A stretch of DNA of 64,000 bases from Lepas anatifera (Eukaryota > Arthropoda > Thecostraca > Lepadidae). The notes beneath the pieces are model-generated. The model was not told where the DNA came from. It was given only the letters and a program-made list of their open reading frames with translations, and ran no database searches. The stretch's first letter is position 1; the number at the start of each line of letters is the position of its first letter. Of the stretch, positions 11,346 through 24,205 are shown piece after piece. A program made the position numbers and the translations under genes. The DNA is taken from assembly GCA_034440635.1 (NCBI GenBank), contig JAOTON010001592.1, forward strand, positions 1,120,501-1,184,500, in the 5' to 3' direction.

Positions 11346-14300
11346 TACTGGTTGCCAAAATGTGGTCATCATGCATAGCTGTCGATTCGCAGTGACAATG
11401 CAAACAAATGACATGAAAATGAAAGGTCCATCATTATGCCTTGTGAAGGAAAAAGTGTTGTACCCGAGCCTGGAAGGGCCACTGGTCGTATCATGATTAA
11501 AGGGGGCGAAATGAAGGTAGACTGCTGCAGTTACTCCCTCCTTGGCCCTGGGTCTGTCTTCCAAAAGGACCAAAGATTAAAAGTCATTTCCAGTGAAACA
11601 TCTTTCCAGCACGCTGTGGTAGTATGAAGGCGGCTTCAGGCGTTATTACGGCGGCTTTTTTGGCTCGTAGTGCACCACCATCATCATATTTGGGACTTCA
11701 GGAGGCACCGACAGCTTGGGCTATGTGGCGCCCAGCAGTCGCAGTAAGACCCCTGACTAGTTTACTTAGGCTTGTCGCCTTAGTGGGACGACATCATTTC
11801 CTGTGATAAGCTAGCGGGTGCAGGCATAGCAGCACGCTGGAAGGCATTCGCAGATCGGAAATGAGCATGGAAACGTTTAAAATTCATCCGACAGGCAATC
11901 TCAACTGCGTAAAAGGTCTGCATGATATTTCCTGATTTCATGTTATACAAAAAATTGTCAGCTGCCCCTACCATTGACTCTGATAGACACTCATTAAACT
12001 GTGGATATTGCCAGACCTTCGCGCGTGGGGCAGCTTAACACGCTGGTCAGAACCGTCGGTCAGCCACCGTTGGTGGGCGCAGCACTTCAATCATAGCCAC
12101 ATCGTGGCATTCCGACCTGCGATATTACATTTTGAAATGATGACATTGCCGCAGGGCAAGGGCCTCTGTTTGATGGGCGCGCGGCGGGGTCTATAGACTT
12201 TCATCATCATCAGCCGACACCGCGTGCGCTCCTGCTGTGTATCTTCTCGGCGGAGACAGCGGAAAGGTGTGCCGACGGTCGCGTCGATATCGATCAGGCT
12301 CTATCTGGAGCGGGTGGGCCCTGTCGCTCCGGGTGTTTGCGCCTGGGCAGACGCGCCACAATCAGCCCGTGTCGCGAAGCAACATATGGCGGCCGCCGAC
12401 CGCCGCGGTCGATGCGCGTCCCACCCATGAATGCACAATTGGGATGCTTTGCCGCATCAGACATGGCGCCAGATTTTGTGACGTCACACAGCCAAAGCGC
12501 TAACCCGCCGGCTGCTTTAATTTTGTTATGGGACAAACTTGGTACGTGCTGTCACCGGCGACCCGATATTATGTGCGATTAAATGATTGACTCTGTATTG
12601 CATTGATAACGACCAGATGAGAGCTTGCGCACAAATGAGACAACATCGGAACAAAGCAGCTTGGTTGGCTTTCTGGTGAAAATGAGCACGCTTTCTGTCT
12701 CCTTCCAAATGGGCTGATTCCATGCATGCCATTGGAATAGTTTGCGAGCATTAACTGGTTATAACTGGTTAGGTATAACTGGCTATTAACTGGCGATAGG
12801 TGCGCGAGCTTGCGATCTAACATTAGAAGCTGGAAAAGCTCTATAGCACTAATAACTAATACACTAAGCTAATAAATACTCCAGCTCTGTTCAGTGGCGG
12901 CGCTTGAACATTACGACAGCCTAGGCACGATTGGCTTAGAGGTAAGTACGTAGCCCAGGCTTTTTGCCTGATAGTGGACAGGGGCGGATCCAGCTGGTCG
13001 GCTGGAGAGGGGGCAAGCTCAAGTCGATGAGCAAGAAGAATATTTCTGTCTAAATGTTTAATCATATGAAAATTAAACAATTTTTTTTTATATATATATA
13101 AGAAAAAAACTTCGGTGTATCGTAAAAACGTTTATGCGGCAGTATATGAAGGTCCAAGGTAAAATTCAAGAAGGATAGATAGGTAGGTAAGTAAGCCGGG
13201 AAGGACAAGGTGCTCACGAGAGCTTCCCATTTCAAGCACGGCTTCGGCACTTCATTTGTTATAACGTCCAATTTCTCGTGATTCGATCAATTTGTTCACG
13301 CATTTTTTAATTTCATCCATCAGGTTTTGTGCCATGACTCACGTCCTTCATAAGGGTTTCACAAATTAAATATCTTGCTAATAGTTGCCAAACAACTGTC
13401 CCGCACTAGAGAAGGCTATAAATCCGCGAAAACAAGAATATCCATAAACGAATTCGCTGTAATCAAGGCCCTAAGACGCGGCATCGCACGTGCTAGGCAA
13501 GCCTAGATTGCTGATTTAACGAGCCAGTACTCGCGTCTGAATGAATGAGGTATTAGAGAAGATGATCAAGATGTCAGTCAGAAAGCACATGTTAGATTTG
13601 CCACGGGGTTAGGCAGATTCAGCGAAATCGCGAAGTGCCTAGTCTCACATTTGCTGACGGTAAGAGCTGCGAGCGTGGATTGTCAGAGACGCAAATCATC
13701 GGCTCTTTGACTCAGTGCTCCGAAAAAGAATATTCTCTGTAATTTAACATCGAGTCAAAGTAGATTTATTCCACATAAAACACATACCTACTTCGACATT
13801 TAAAAGTGACTAGGCAGTGCCTAATGTGCCTCTATGGAAGCGCCGCCACAGTGCACTGGTTGTGCGGCGTGTTTGGCGCCGTCATATGAATGAAAGCTTC
13901 GTGCAATCATTGAAATCATACCAAATATCGGCAAACCCAACATCATCTTTTATTGTATGATGGTGTCACGACAAGGCGCAATTGTTTACATGTTTTTAGG
14001 CGAAGCAGTCCTTGTGCGACAGTATTGGCAGCTGGCCTGAATGGGGATAAAGACTATATGCTGACTAAGAATAAAAAACCATCATCCTTGTTCTACTGGG
14101 TACGGATTGAAACGTCTCATATACAAAATTAGGGAACATCACGGACCAAAGGGTACCTACGAGGCCAGTGTGCCTGGCTGGAAGTGGAACTCGGGAAGAG
14201 CCTGTATCGGTCAGTGACCGGTAGCCTTCCGTCCGCAACATTAGTAAATTTGGTTATCATTGGTAAGTCTCGTTGAAGTGGAAAAATTAAATGAAATCTG

Positions 14301-14757
14301 CGGGGCCAGACAAAAAACGTAGGCGGGAAGCCTCAAAGTAACTTAGATTAGCCTGGCTAGGATTGTGAGCTAACTTAAAGTTTAATTTCTAGGCGGGGGT
14401 GTTGCTGTTTTTTAGGGTGTGACCAGTCCAGTTACCGAGCGGCGCGCTGCGACCGCAAGGTCTCTAACTACATATGGACAAAATCTCTCGTATTGGCGAC
14501 CCAGCCCGGCCTTGTCCGACCCAGCCATCCCTCTAATGAAAAGCTTATATCCGTATGCATAGGTGTTGTACCAGAATGAAACTGGCACTCGTGGGTAACG
14601 CCATCAGTCATTGTTCATTTGTTGATTTGCTGCGAACATATTATATGTATTAAAGTTTCGAGCAAGGTTAAAAACTTACATGTGAAGGGTGTGTGTTTCG
14701 CCGCGACATTACAACGTTCTTCCAATAAGGATAATCAATAGGCGTTCCGGCCCTGGG
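11346..14757. other. No supported gene; GC-rich patch at 12180-12540
   Basis: Only the GC-rich patch listed separately stands out. A fragment with the hAT-like end GGGGCGGATCCAGCTGGTCGG lies at about 12981-13001. Confidence 0.45.
12180..12540. promoter_or_regulatory. GC-rich patch with a consensus CRE
   Basis: CpG-rich sequence, clearly above the local background, contains the palindrome TGACGTCA at 12479-12486, the consensus cAMP response element, and ATG codons in fair context on both strands (ATGGCGGCC near 12386 on +, ATGTCTGATGCG near 12465 on -). This could be a promoter with a first exon, but no donor site follows either ATG convincingly. Confidence 0.25.
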
Positions 14758-14885
14758 CAGTGGCGGATTCAGGGCAACATTTCGCGATGGGGCTGGGGGG
14801 CTCGAGCCTCCCCTGCCATTGCCTCAGAACAGTCTCCGGCTATGCATCAGGGGGGGCTTGACTGCACCCCTCGAATCCGCCACTG
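14758..14885. mobile_element. hAT-like miniature element
   Basis: The 128-bp element has inverted ends CAGTGGCGGATTC and GAATCCGCCACTG. It is flanked by GCCCTGGG and GTCCTGGG, an 8-bp duplication with one mismatch, as expected of hAT-type transposition. Confidence 0.75.
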
Positions 14886-17800
14886 GTCCTGGGTAACAAA
14901 CCCTAACCGAGATCCGGCGGCCGACCCGGAGCTGGCAAGATACCCCAGCTGGGTGGGTCCTCTGCCATCAGGAGAGCACGTTCCGCGGCGGCACGGGGTC
15001 GCGCGACATTGTACCGTACGGGCGCGTGGGGCGATATTCTAGATCCGTGATATGTCACGGTGTGCTGGTGGACTGTTACTGGTTGTTTGACTGGAGTTGA
15101 TGGCGACTATAGGACCGGAGCATTGGTCGGGAGGACCAGGTCTTGGGTTATCTCGCTGGAATGACTGGAAGAGGGAGTCTGGATTTATTTTTGCTTTACA
15201 GCAATACGTTTCACGGGTCATGTGCCGGAACGATATCATAGTTAAACTCGTGACACTCCCGCTGGGATAATTACGCCTAACTAGGAAGGTGGAGAATTTT
15301 GATACGTTTCAATATCCGTAAAACGAAGTATTCGAAGCTGGAATGTCCTCAAGCTTTGAGAATTTTTTTATTTATTTCGGAAGTGTTTTTCAACTGTAGT
15401 GGATGGAAATTCAACTGAGGAATCAAGGAATCGGTTTATTCCAGAAGTCCGAGGCAGAGAAATCGAACAAAACGTCATGAAATTATTCTCCACCAGTTTC
15501 TTATGTCGTATTCCATATACAGTGGTTGTAAGCAAGACATTTATTTATAGCAGATGGACTCATTTGGTGCTTTCGTCGCTTTTATGTCAGAGTATAAAAA
15601 TGGCATTGAGTGATCCGAAATTATTTGATCCAAGCGCTATCTGCCATCTTGAAAGCGAAGCATTCGCTTGGTGGTCGGCCAATCAAGGAGTTTTATTGAC
15701 CTTGACCTCCATGTTTTAGAACTTGAGGCTCTATTATATCAGAAGCTTTTAGGGACTAAGCGTTTCAAAATTTGATTTAGAAAAAGCAAGTCGAATTTTC
15801 CGGAGGGGGACCGATGTCTGGGAAGGGTGGCCAAATAGTTGGAAAGGATTCCGTGGATGCCGGTGGATGGACGGCTAACAATGTAAGATACCTACCGGAA
15901 AACAGGATGAATCTATTTGGGCTTCCTTCTAAAGTTACCTTAGCCACTTGCGGCGCACGGTTTCAGCACTAGCTACGTCTGCTGCTGATGCAGGGCGCTC
16001 GACCTTCACATGAGGTGTCAACTGGGACCACCCAAGGTGGGACAACCAACAAATTCATTCCCCCTCCCCATTGCATCCGTCTTTGCAATGATCGGACTGA
16101 AGTGCATCCCCATTGCCCTTGACCTAGGGCCATCAAAATGGGAATCTTTGGATTTATCTTGACATAGGCACTGGCGGGATGCCCACCTTTCGTCACTGTA
16201 CATAGCGCTTGCATGGCCAGATAAAAATATCCCAATCTCTTATATGGAATAATTTTGAGTATTTCCTACTCTCCTTCAAATAGCTGACTCTGGATGTGCT
16301 TCAAACAGTTTTGAAATCGCTTTTATTTCTTTTTTCTTATTTCTGTATAAAAATTCCTGGTATTTTTTGAAAATGGATTCTAGGGGATTCCACATATTTT
16401 TTAGTTAACACCAACTTCATCTCAATGCCAACTGACCAAATGGCACATGTCTATTTTCTACTTGCACAACTTTTTCTGACCGTCAAAAGCAATCTGGTCA
16501 CCAACCAGCAGCCCTGCAGTGACTTCATGCTCCTAGTCTTAGCGGCCAGGACTGGAGGATGATTTACTGCCTGAGGTTCAGCGTCAGACTTCTGGTCTAT
16601 TTAGGGGTGGAGGCATTCCCTGGACGTGCCCGCCTGGCGCCGGGCACAACTCAGCTCCGTGAAGGCATCATGTTCTGATTATACGATACCAGAGCTACCT
16701 GACGAAATAGCGCAGCATGCCCGTTATGCAACAGCTTACAATGTTATGCAGCATCTCCATCATCTTAATTGGCTCATTCCAAGCAAAACTCACGGGCTGT
16801 CCTTATTCCTCTCAGTTTGTTGAAGCTTGGCATGTACGTTTCCGGAAGCCTATAAGGTTCCGCGCATTTCTAGTGTTTCCACCTCGGGTGAAATTTGGGG
16901 GTCAATTCTACAGTACAGGTCACGAAAGATTCCACAATTCCCAAAGTTTGCGCAAGCTAAATAACTATATGTTCAAAATAGAGCATGGGATAATAATAAG
17001 ATTGGGTTTAATGTTGAGCTGCCAGCATTTGGCCGTTTCTGTCCTCTAACTGCAATCTTACTCAGAGTGGTCGAAGGTCAGATTTGAGAAAGGACTTCGT
17101 TAAGTTTCTTAGATTTCCAGGAAACTCTCATGTAAAGTGAGGCAATGTATGGGCTAAAACTAAAATTTATAGAACTGATTAGCTCTTTAAAATCATTTTT
17201 TAGATCTAATCAGATGAACCACGGGGAAATGCCATGAATAGCCACACTCTCAGACGAACTGGAAGAAAACCTATGGCGTTACACGTGGGCTCCTTTCGAA
17301 AGAGCTGAACCTGTGTGGTTGTATTTGTCCACTCCATCTCTGAGTCCAACATTATTTCTGATTGCCAGGGCTGGAAATCTCTTTTGTATCTAGATGGAGA
17401 GGGGGAGGTGGCTCACGGGTGGGTTAACCCTGGCACGGCAATACAAGCCCTATACAAAGCCTGTGGGAGACCCAAAATCCAGGAGGGTCCTAACCCCCAC
17501 ACTCCCGGGATCTCCACCTATGCTGCTTGCTAACCTTTGCTCAGTACCAATAAGTGGAGCATCCCCCTTCCGTTACTTCCTTCCCTTACTCCTGTTCAAT
17601 GTGTTGTACTTCAACAGAGTCATTGTGATATGACCTGAACGCTATTCAATTTCCTCCTTTAGCGTCAAATTATCTTTCATTAAGCCTGCTGGAGTTCCTG
17701 CCATGCCGCGTCCCACTGGAGAGGGGAGAGAGAGAGAGAGAGAGAGGGGAGAGAGAGAGAGGGAGAGTGTGAACTCTCTCCGCTCTCCTCTCTACCTTGG

Positions 17801-18804
17801 TTCGCAGCAGATCTCAAGCAAATAGCTGCACGCCATCCCAATCAACTTATTCACAGGAATACTCAGAATAATGCACGCCATGCTAGTTAAGAGATCAGCA
17901 GTTGCTGTTTACACGATGGCAAACACTTTTTCAATGATTTGTTTTATTCAGATCCTGATGAATTACTGTGCCTAAGTACATATTCACTGTGAATTTGTTC
18001 AATTTTGCAGCCTAGGTTCGAAGAGATAAACCAAATGAAATATCACCAACTAGGAGACATTTTTAGTTAGGTCGATGTAAAGGTCAGCAGAGTCAAAGGA
18101 AGCTCCATCATTTTACAATAGTTGATATATTTCGAGTGCTGAGGCGAGGAGCAAAACTCGACAAGATGTTAAATGGTCTGCCTCCTCAAATTCTGGATGT
18201 AAGCTGGATCTAATATACGGGGATTATATATTCGGGCACAGCCCTTCACCAGAATTAGCATAGTACAGTGGTGAAAATCACTAATTTTTGGTAATAGTAT
18301 AGTAAGGCCTCAAATTGAGTTAACCAAGAATTACCAAGAATTTGTGATTTTACCGATTGTATTATGCTGATTCGGAGGAAAGTCTGTCCCCGAATATAAA
18401 ATCCCAGTGATAGCAGATCACTTTACATCCAGACACGAGGATAAAGGTCATTTGTCGAATTTACAATAGAGCATGGTAGATATAATCTTTCAAGGTATGA
18501 CTGAATCCCAATGTGCCCTCTCCGAATTTTACTAGTTTCACTATTCTTTCCGGGGAAGGCGCAGGAAATCAACTAACCTTTACTAGCAAAAAAACTCAGC
18601 GCAGACGAGACTCTCTTCTCCAGACTTGACATTGGCACGACAATATGACGAGACCTATGGATCGGCAACATTCACAAGGTAACCTTCCTCTTGTTGTTGC
18701 CCGTAAGGTCTGGTGAGCAGCAGGTTCCATCTCGTTCGCTGGTCTGACTAGGAAACGGAAAGAGGATATCGGCTCATCTTAAGTCACTCTCACCTCATCA
18801 TCAC
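14886..18804. other. No supported gene
   Basis: Several open frames up to 110 codons exist (for example 15399-15719 and 16717-17049), but none has splice sites or a recognisable domain. A (GA)n repeat at 17719-17767 is listed separately. Confidence 0.45.
17719..17767. repeat. (GA)n microsatellite
   Basis: GAGAGA runs with short GGGG interruptions, on the + strand. Confidence 0.9.
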
Positions 18805-19833
18805 TTAACCCTCGCCCCACCGGGGGCCATCGATGCCCCCCTAAGGTTTTATCGAGATAACAGAAAAACGACGAAACACAGCACAACGGTTGAGGCTTCT
18901 ATCTCTCACCCTATCATTTTCCCACCATCCCTGAAAATTTTTACCCCGGGTCACTCAAGGTCAGGTCACCAGGCGAGGTCAACCAAGGTCACCTGACTTC
19001 AACTTTGAAGCTCTATAAGAGCTGCATTTCTCAGTCGATTGATTTGAAACCTGCTACACTTCATAACCCTTCCAGGTTCTACAACGTGTATATCTGGGAT
19101 TTTTTCGATTTCGTGACCTGAGATCAGGTCACGAGGACCTCTCCCATTGGAAAAGCATGGGGAAAAGCTGTCTTATGATCTAAAAGTCACAAAAATGATC
19201 ACAAATACTCAGACTGTTCAGAACAGCGTTTTTGGACACCCTTTCACGGATCCCAGGGGTCATATTTGCCCTTTGACTTTTCCAAGGTCATCCAAGGTCA
19301 CCAAGGGTCAAAAACAGTATTTTGACAATAACTTTTGACATAATTAAGCTAGAGTGCTGCAACAAACACCATCGTGTTTTTCTTGTCACTGGCTTTTATT
19401 TGTTATGCGGCAAGTTCACTTTTTGACCTTTAGTGACCTTAGGTCATATTAGGTCACGAGGTGACCTTTGGAGGTCAAACCACTGGCGGGAGGTCCTTAC
19501 ATTCCACATAGCGGAAAAAGGACTGGCAATTTCCTATCAAATGTACTTAACCAAATCTCAATAGCTCTAATGGCATAGGAGTTATGCCCAGTTTTCTTAA
19601 GCATTGCATATTTGAGTGAAAATAGCCTATCGTGACCTTTCTTGACCTCTGGAGGTCAAACCATTGACTTGAGCGCTTAAACATGCGAACTAATTTCTTA
19701 CTGAATTCACGCGAGCTTTCTAATGCACTTATCAGATTTGCGCTAACCCCCATATTTTTGGAGTTAGAGGGGGGCCATCAATGCCCCCGGTGGGGCGAAG
19801 GTGGCACCGGACCCCCGGTGGGGCGCGGGTTAA
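18805..19833 (+). mobile_element. TTAA element family 1, copy C
   Basis: This 1,029-bp full-length copy runs from TTAACCCTCGCCCCACCGGG to GGTGGGGCGCGGGTTAA. I counted about 17 exact AGGTCA or TGACCT hexamers in it, where about 0.5 would be expected by chance. AGGTCA-ACCA-AGGTCA (18976-18991) and AGGTCA-TCCA-AGGTCA (19285-19300) are DR4 arrangements, the second followed by CCAA-GGGTCA. The right end has two successive CCCCGGTGGGGCG blocks, the left end one. Confidence 0.92.
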
Positions 19834-21572
19834 AAAGACCCAAAACATGTCATTGTGTAACAGCTGGTTGACATATATTAAACATGCCTGAGGTCGAGCA
19901 CCCAGATTGACAGATATTAAACATGTCTGCGGTCATGCACCCACTGTCACAACGCACTGTTGATGTTCTGCGTAAGACAAACATAAAGAAATAGTTTCAA
20001 TGATATGATTTTTAAAGTCCTGCTAATAGTTATGATAATCATAGCTCTTTTTTGAGATACAAGTGTTCCACTGCCTTCATATACGGACAGAGCGACCGGA
20101 AAAATAAAAATATTTCATAATCGTTGTTTCTTCTTCCACTCTACTGCTGCATGCGTGGCGATTCTCTAGGCCTCAGGACATTTTCCACCAGCTATGATGC
20201 TCACCTTGAGGGAAAAAGGCAGTAGCTATGGAAATAGCGTAACCAGCACCCTATCTAAAGCGGGCATTCCTTTTTCTGCTTGGCTGTTGAACGAAAATTT
20301 CGCCATCGCTGACAGCTCGTAAAAACACGCGTCTAATGTGACACGAGGCCAGTTTTGACCTTGGCTGGAGTTCCATCACTCCATTTGTCTCACACACCGG
20401 CAGTGAGTACTCACTGGGCTTTTCCGGTACATGGCCTTTGGCCATGTCTCGTTCGTACCCGGGTTGGGCCGTGAGCTTGCGAAGTTACGGAACCGTCGGA
20501 AATCACAGCCGGAGTTGGTTGGAGTTTACTCCCAGTTGCCCACCAATGATCCCGTGCATTCGCTACAGTGCAGATTGAAGCTTCTATCTCGTGATACTGG
20601 AAAACTTGTTTGATTGTTAGATGGAGACAGGTTAGAAATGTAACGCCAGCAACCATAGGCTAATTTCACTGACGACAAAACCTGTGATTCTGATACAATT
20701 CTTTGTGATTCGATTGTAAGTCTCTATGAATCCCATACAACTCTGTTTTATTTTCAGTTTGCTTCCAGCTCATAAATAGCTCTGTGCAATTTCAAATGCT
20801 GTCGCTGGTGAAACTGGCCTCAGGGCATGTCCTGGATCGGAAATCCGAATGGATCCCCGAATATTTTCCGAACTGAATTGGACTTGATAGGAACTTTGAA
20901 CAGTTTCAGATTTCAATGTTGATTCGCATCCCATTTTTATCGATTGGCCGTGTTTTCGGATATATATTGGACTCGGATAAGAAAACATGGTTTCCGGAAG
21001 GATTGGACATTTTTTAGGAGAACCTTCTGATACAGACCGGATAGGTTTAATTTTTTTATCCATGATACACTCTACGAGTAAAAATGGTTGGGATTCTATG
21101 ACAGACCTATAAACACTGATAATCATGGCTTTTGGTTTAGGAGTGTGTGGTTCATTGCGGGTCAAAACCAGTATAAGCAGTTCACGACAGAGGTCAGAAA
21201 AACTTCAATCTTGTCAACCTAGTTAGGGAAAATATCGCGGAGCCAGAAGAATGACTATTTTCAAAACTGAGACGGGTAAGCATGAAAGTAAAACATAAGC
21301 CGTGCAGTATCGTAGGTTTTCACATTATAGTGGCTAACCTACTCGTTTCGTCCGTTGAGACGACCATATTCACTCTTGTGCGGCTCTGTGGATCTTTTGT
21401 AAGGAAAGCTTCCTTATCCAAGGTTAAGAATTAGGCTTGGTTAGGGAGAATACATATTTTTCTGACCTCTGGCCGCCACAAAGTGCACTCTGATACTTGA
21501 CAGCAAAGTATGTGCTGACTGGAAGGATAGGTGAATCCAGGGGGAGAAAGTGGGGGCACTTGCTCCCTCAGA
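19834..21572. other. No supported gene
   Basis: The longest open frame (131 codons, - strand, 21165-20770) has no start context, splice sites or recognisable domain. I treat it as chance. Confidence 0.45.
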
Positions 21573-22110
21573 TTAACCCTCGGCGCCGCCTGAGAGGTCT
21601 ATGGCGCCTCCCCCTGAAATGTCGTTTCGTTCGCCCCAGGATGTGAGTATTGGTTCCCCTCTATAGCATTTGGCGCCCACCTGATTCATATTCATAATAG
21701 GCTAATCGAGTACCATCAAATATATTCCGGGATTTTTTTCGTATTTATAACCTAGGGCCAGGTACGGATCATGAACTTTCCATTGGTAATGCATGGAGAA
21801 AACGTGTATTGGGCGCAAATGGTTCTATTTTTGTAGATGCTACTTAGAATAATTTCCTACCCTCAAAATCTTATTATCTGAGATCCTTTTCCAGGTTTGT
21901 GCTGCAATTTGGACTTGTGCCCTCTGAGAGGTCATCTGGGACTACTTGAGCAGGTTTTCAAACTTGGGTCAATAACTTCAGGAAATAGTGATAAGGTTTT
22001 TATTTTGATACTATTGCGTTTATATTATTATTTCAAATATGCATATTGACTATTGTAGGTAATGTGGTGAACTTGACCTAACTTTAGGTCACGTCATTTA
22101 TATGTGTTGA
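21573..22110 (+). mobile_element. Decayed relative of TTAA family 1
   Basis: It begins TTAACCCTCGGCGCC, and the interior (GGATTTTTTTCGTATTT, CCATTGGTAATGCATGGAGAAAA) parallels the family 1 interior, where CCATTGGAAAAGCATGGGGAAAA occurs. TGACCT and AGGTCA hexamers appear near 22075-22120. No right end is recognisable. Confidence 0.45.
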
Positions 22111-22169
22111 CCTAACATAGTCGTATCATACATTATTCGGTTTGCCTTAATGAGACCGAGCGAATGGTG

Positions 22170-22866
22170 CCTACACTGTAAAAAATGTTTACACTTTTTG
22201 GATTTCTTTACACACAGCAACTTTTACACCTTTTTCAAACGGAGGTTGTTGACATCCTTTATTCATGTGCTAAACCATCCCTCTAAAACAGCAGTTGGAT
22301 TTAAGAAAGCGAATTTAACGTATAATATAATACCATTATTCGGTCATTGAGTAATGTTATGTATTTTGTGTAACTATACACACCTCATTTTGTCTTCTTT
22401 AAACGTGCAAGTTGTAATTCTACTCGGTTGAATGAAGCCCTGAGTTATCTTACATCGTGCATGACACAGAAATTGGTGTCATTTCACTCTCGCAAAGCGT
22501 GCGCGGTGTAATTTTACATTTTTAAATCGTCTCATCTTACACTGGTTTGCAGGACGATAACGTGTGGGGAATCGCAAAACCGTGTACTAGTACTCAGTAA
22601 AACAATGTAATTGTATCCGCTGCACTCCCCCACGGTGCCATTTTCGTGTGAGAATCGAGTAACCGACACACGTAGGGATTATTTTACACTTTTGCACGAC
22701 GTGCACAAATCTCAAAGATGTACGTTCACATATATCTCGAATGCAGAGTGACTTTGTGACGAGTGCGTCTGCACTAGAAAAACATGTTATCTGATCGCAG
22801 TCGTGTAATGTTACACTAATATTTGGAGCACCTTTTTCTCTTACGTGTAAGCTTACACTGATACCC
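22170..22866. repeat. Cluster of TTACAC / GTGTAA motifs
   Basis: About ten copies of TTACAC or its reverse complement GTGTAA are spread over 700 bp, often as head-to-head pairs such as GTGTAATGTTACAC and GTGTAAGCTTACAC. The ends (CACTGTAAAAAATG at the left, CTTACACTG at the right) are roughly inverted. It is probably a miniature DNA transposon of an unknown family; no target-site duplication is clear. Confidence 0.5.
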
Positions 22867-24205
22867 TGCACCCCCCTCTCCACTCCATCCCTATAGGGAT
22901 TGGGGGCGAGGATACATGACTTGCATATCACATGAGAATGTATGCTTAGGCATGATGCTCTAAATGCCTACGAGCAAACGTGAAAGTCACTCAGCGTATT
23001 CTAGTTCTGGAATGCAAGGAAAGACATGACACTTCAACACGACAGACTGTATTTTCCATAACACAGCTAACACCCAAAAGCCGTTGGACATGTTAACTAA
23101 ATTTTTATTTCACATTGAAAAATTTGTCTACTCTTCATGGATTTATAAGACACCCTGAATCATAAAACCGCTCCATAAACAAAACCACTCCACGCCACAA
23201 ACACAGACTTACTCGAGGCCAGTGGCATCCTTGATGCGTACTAGTCGCTGGTGGGTGCGGCTTGGTAACGGCGACCTTCTTTTCTGAATATTTTCCTGCT
23301 TATCAGCGTAGCTGGGCCTCCCCATGATGCGGGTCCGGATATTTCTGATGTAGTAGGAATAAGCTTGCTGCCTGCACCAGCAGCTACTCACTTTTCGGCA
23401 GCCCCTCCAAGTTCACAACGTTAACGCCCTCAACATGGAGGGCGCCACACTTTACGAATGGACTTTTCGGGGTGGTGGCTGGCAAGTCATCTTCAAACTC
23501 TTTGGTGCTGTCCAGCTGGATACACTCAAGAGAAATGAGAGTTTTTCCTCATCTGTATCTATAAGGAAAGGTTTTTACAAGTCAGATAATGAGCCATGAC
23601 ACTAAAACATTTCGGTTTAATAAAGCAAAAAGCTTTACATCAACCAAGAGCATGCAAAATAACAATGAGCATGCAAACAATAACAATTGAAGTCAGGATC
23701 TTCATAACGCTTCCACCGGTGCCAGTCGACAATGCGAAAATGGCTGTAATTATATCTGGTTACAATACATTAATGGAAGCGAATAATAATTGTTGTGTTG
23801 TAATGACTCTTGAACTACTGCCAGGTCATACGGCGTTTCCAGATTTTCCCTCTCGGGAGTTTTTTTGTCTTCAAATAAGGTGTAACTTATTTATCCTTCG
23901 CTCTGGTGGAAGAACATTTTGCACCCCCCCTCCACCCAAACATGTGTGCCCGAACGGTAGGTTCCGCTGGCATGCTCTGTTTAGCTGCCCCGTTTTTAAA
24001 TAATTATAGGCTGAAACTTTGTATTCAACTCGCACTCGGCAGTTTGCACTTTGCGCACTGTTTTCGAAACATTAACCTGTCAATTCCTTCTTAGTGTGTG
24101 GTTAGAATATGAAAATATAACATGTATGCTGTAGGTCAAATCATGACCTATTGGGTAATATGCAGTTGATCAGAAATCAGCCAGAATAATCAAGTATTGT
24201 GCATG
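22867..24205. other. No supported gene
   Basis: I see no exon, RNA gene or transposon end that I can support here. Confidence 0.45.

Noticed and set aside
20770..21165. 131-codon - strand open frame
   Set aside because: No splice sites, no recognised domain, and composition like the surrounding non-coding sequence.
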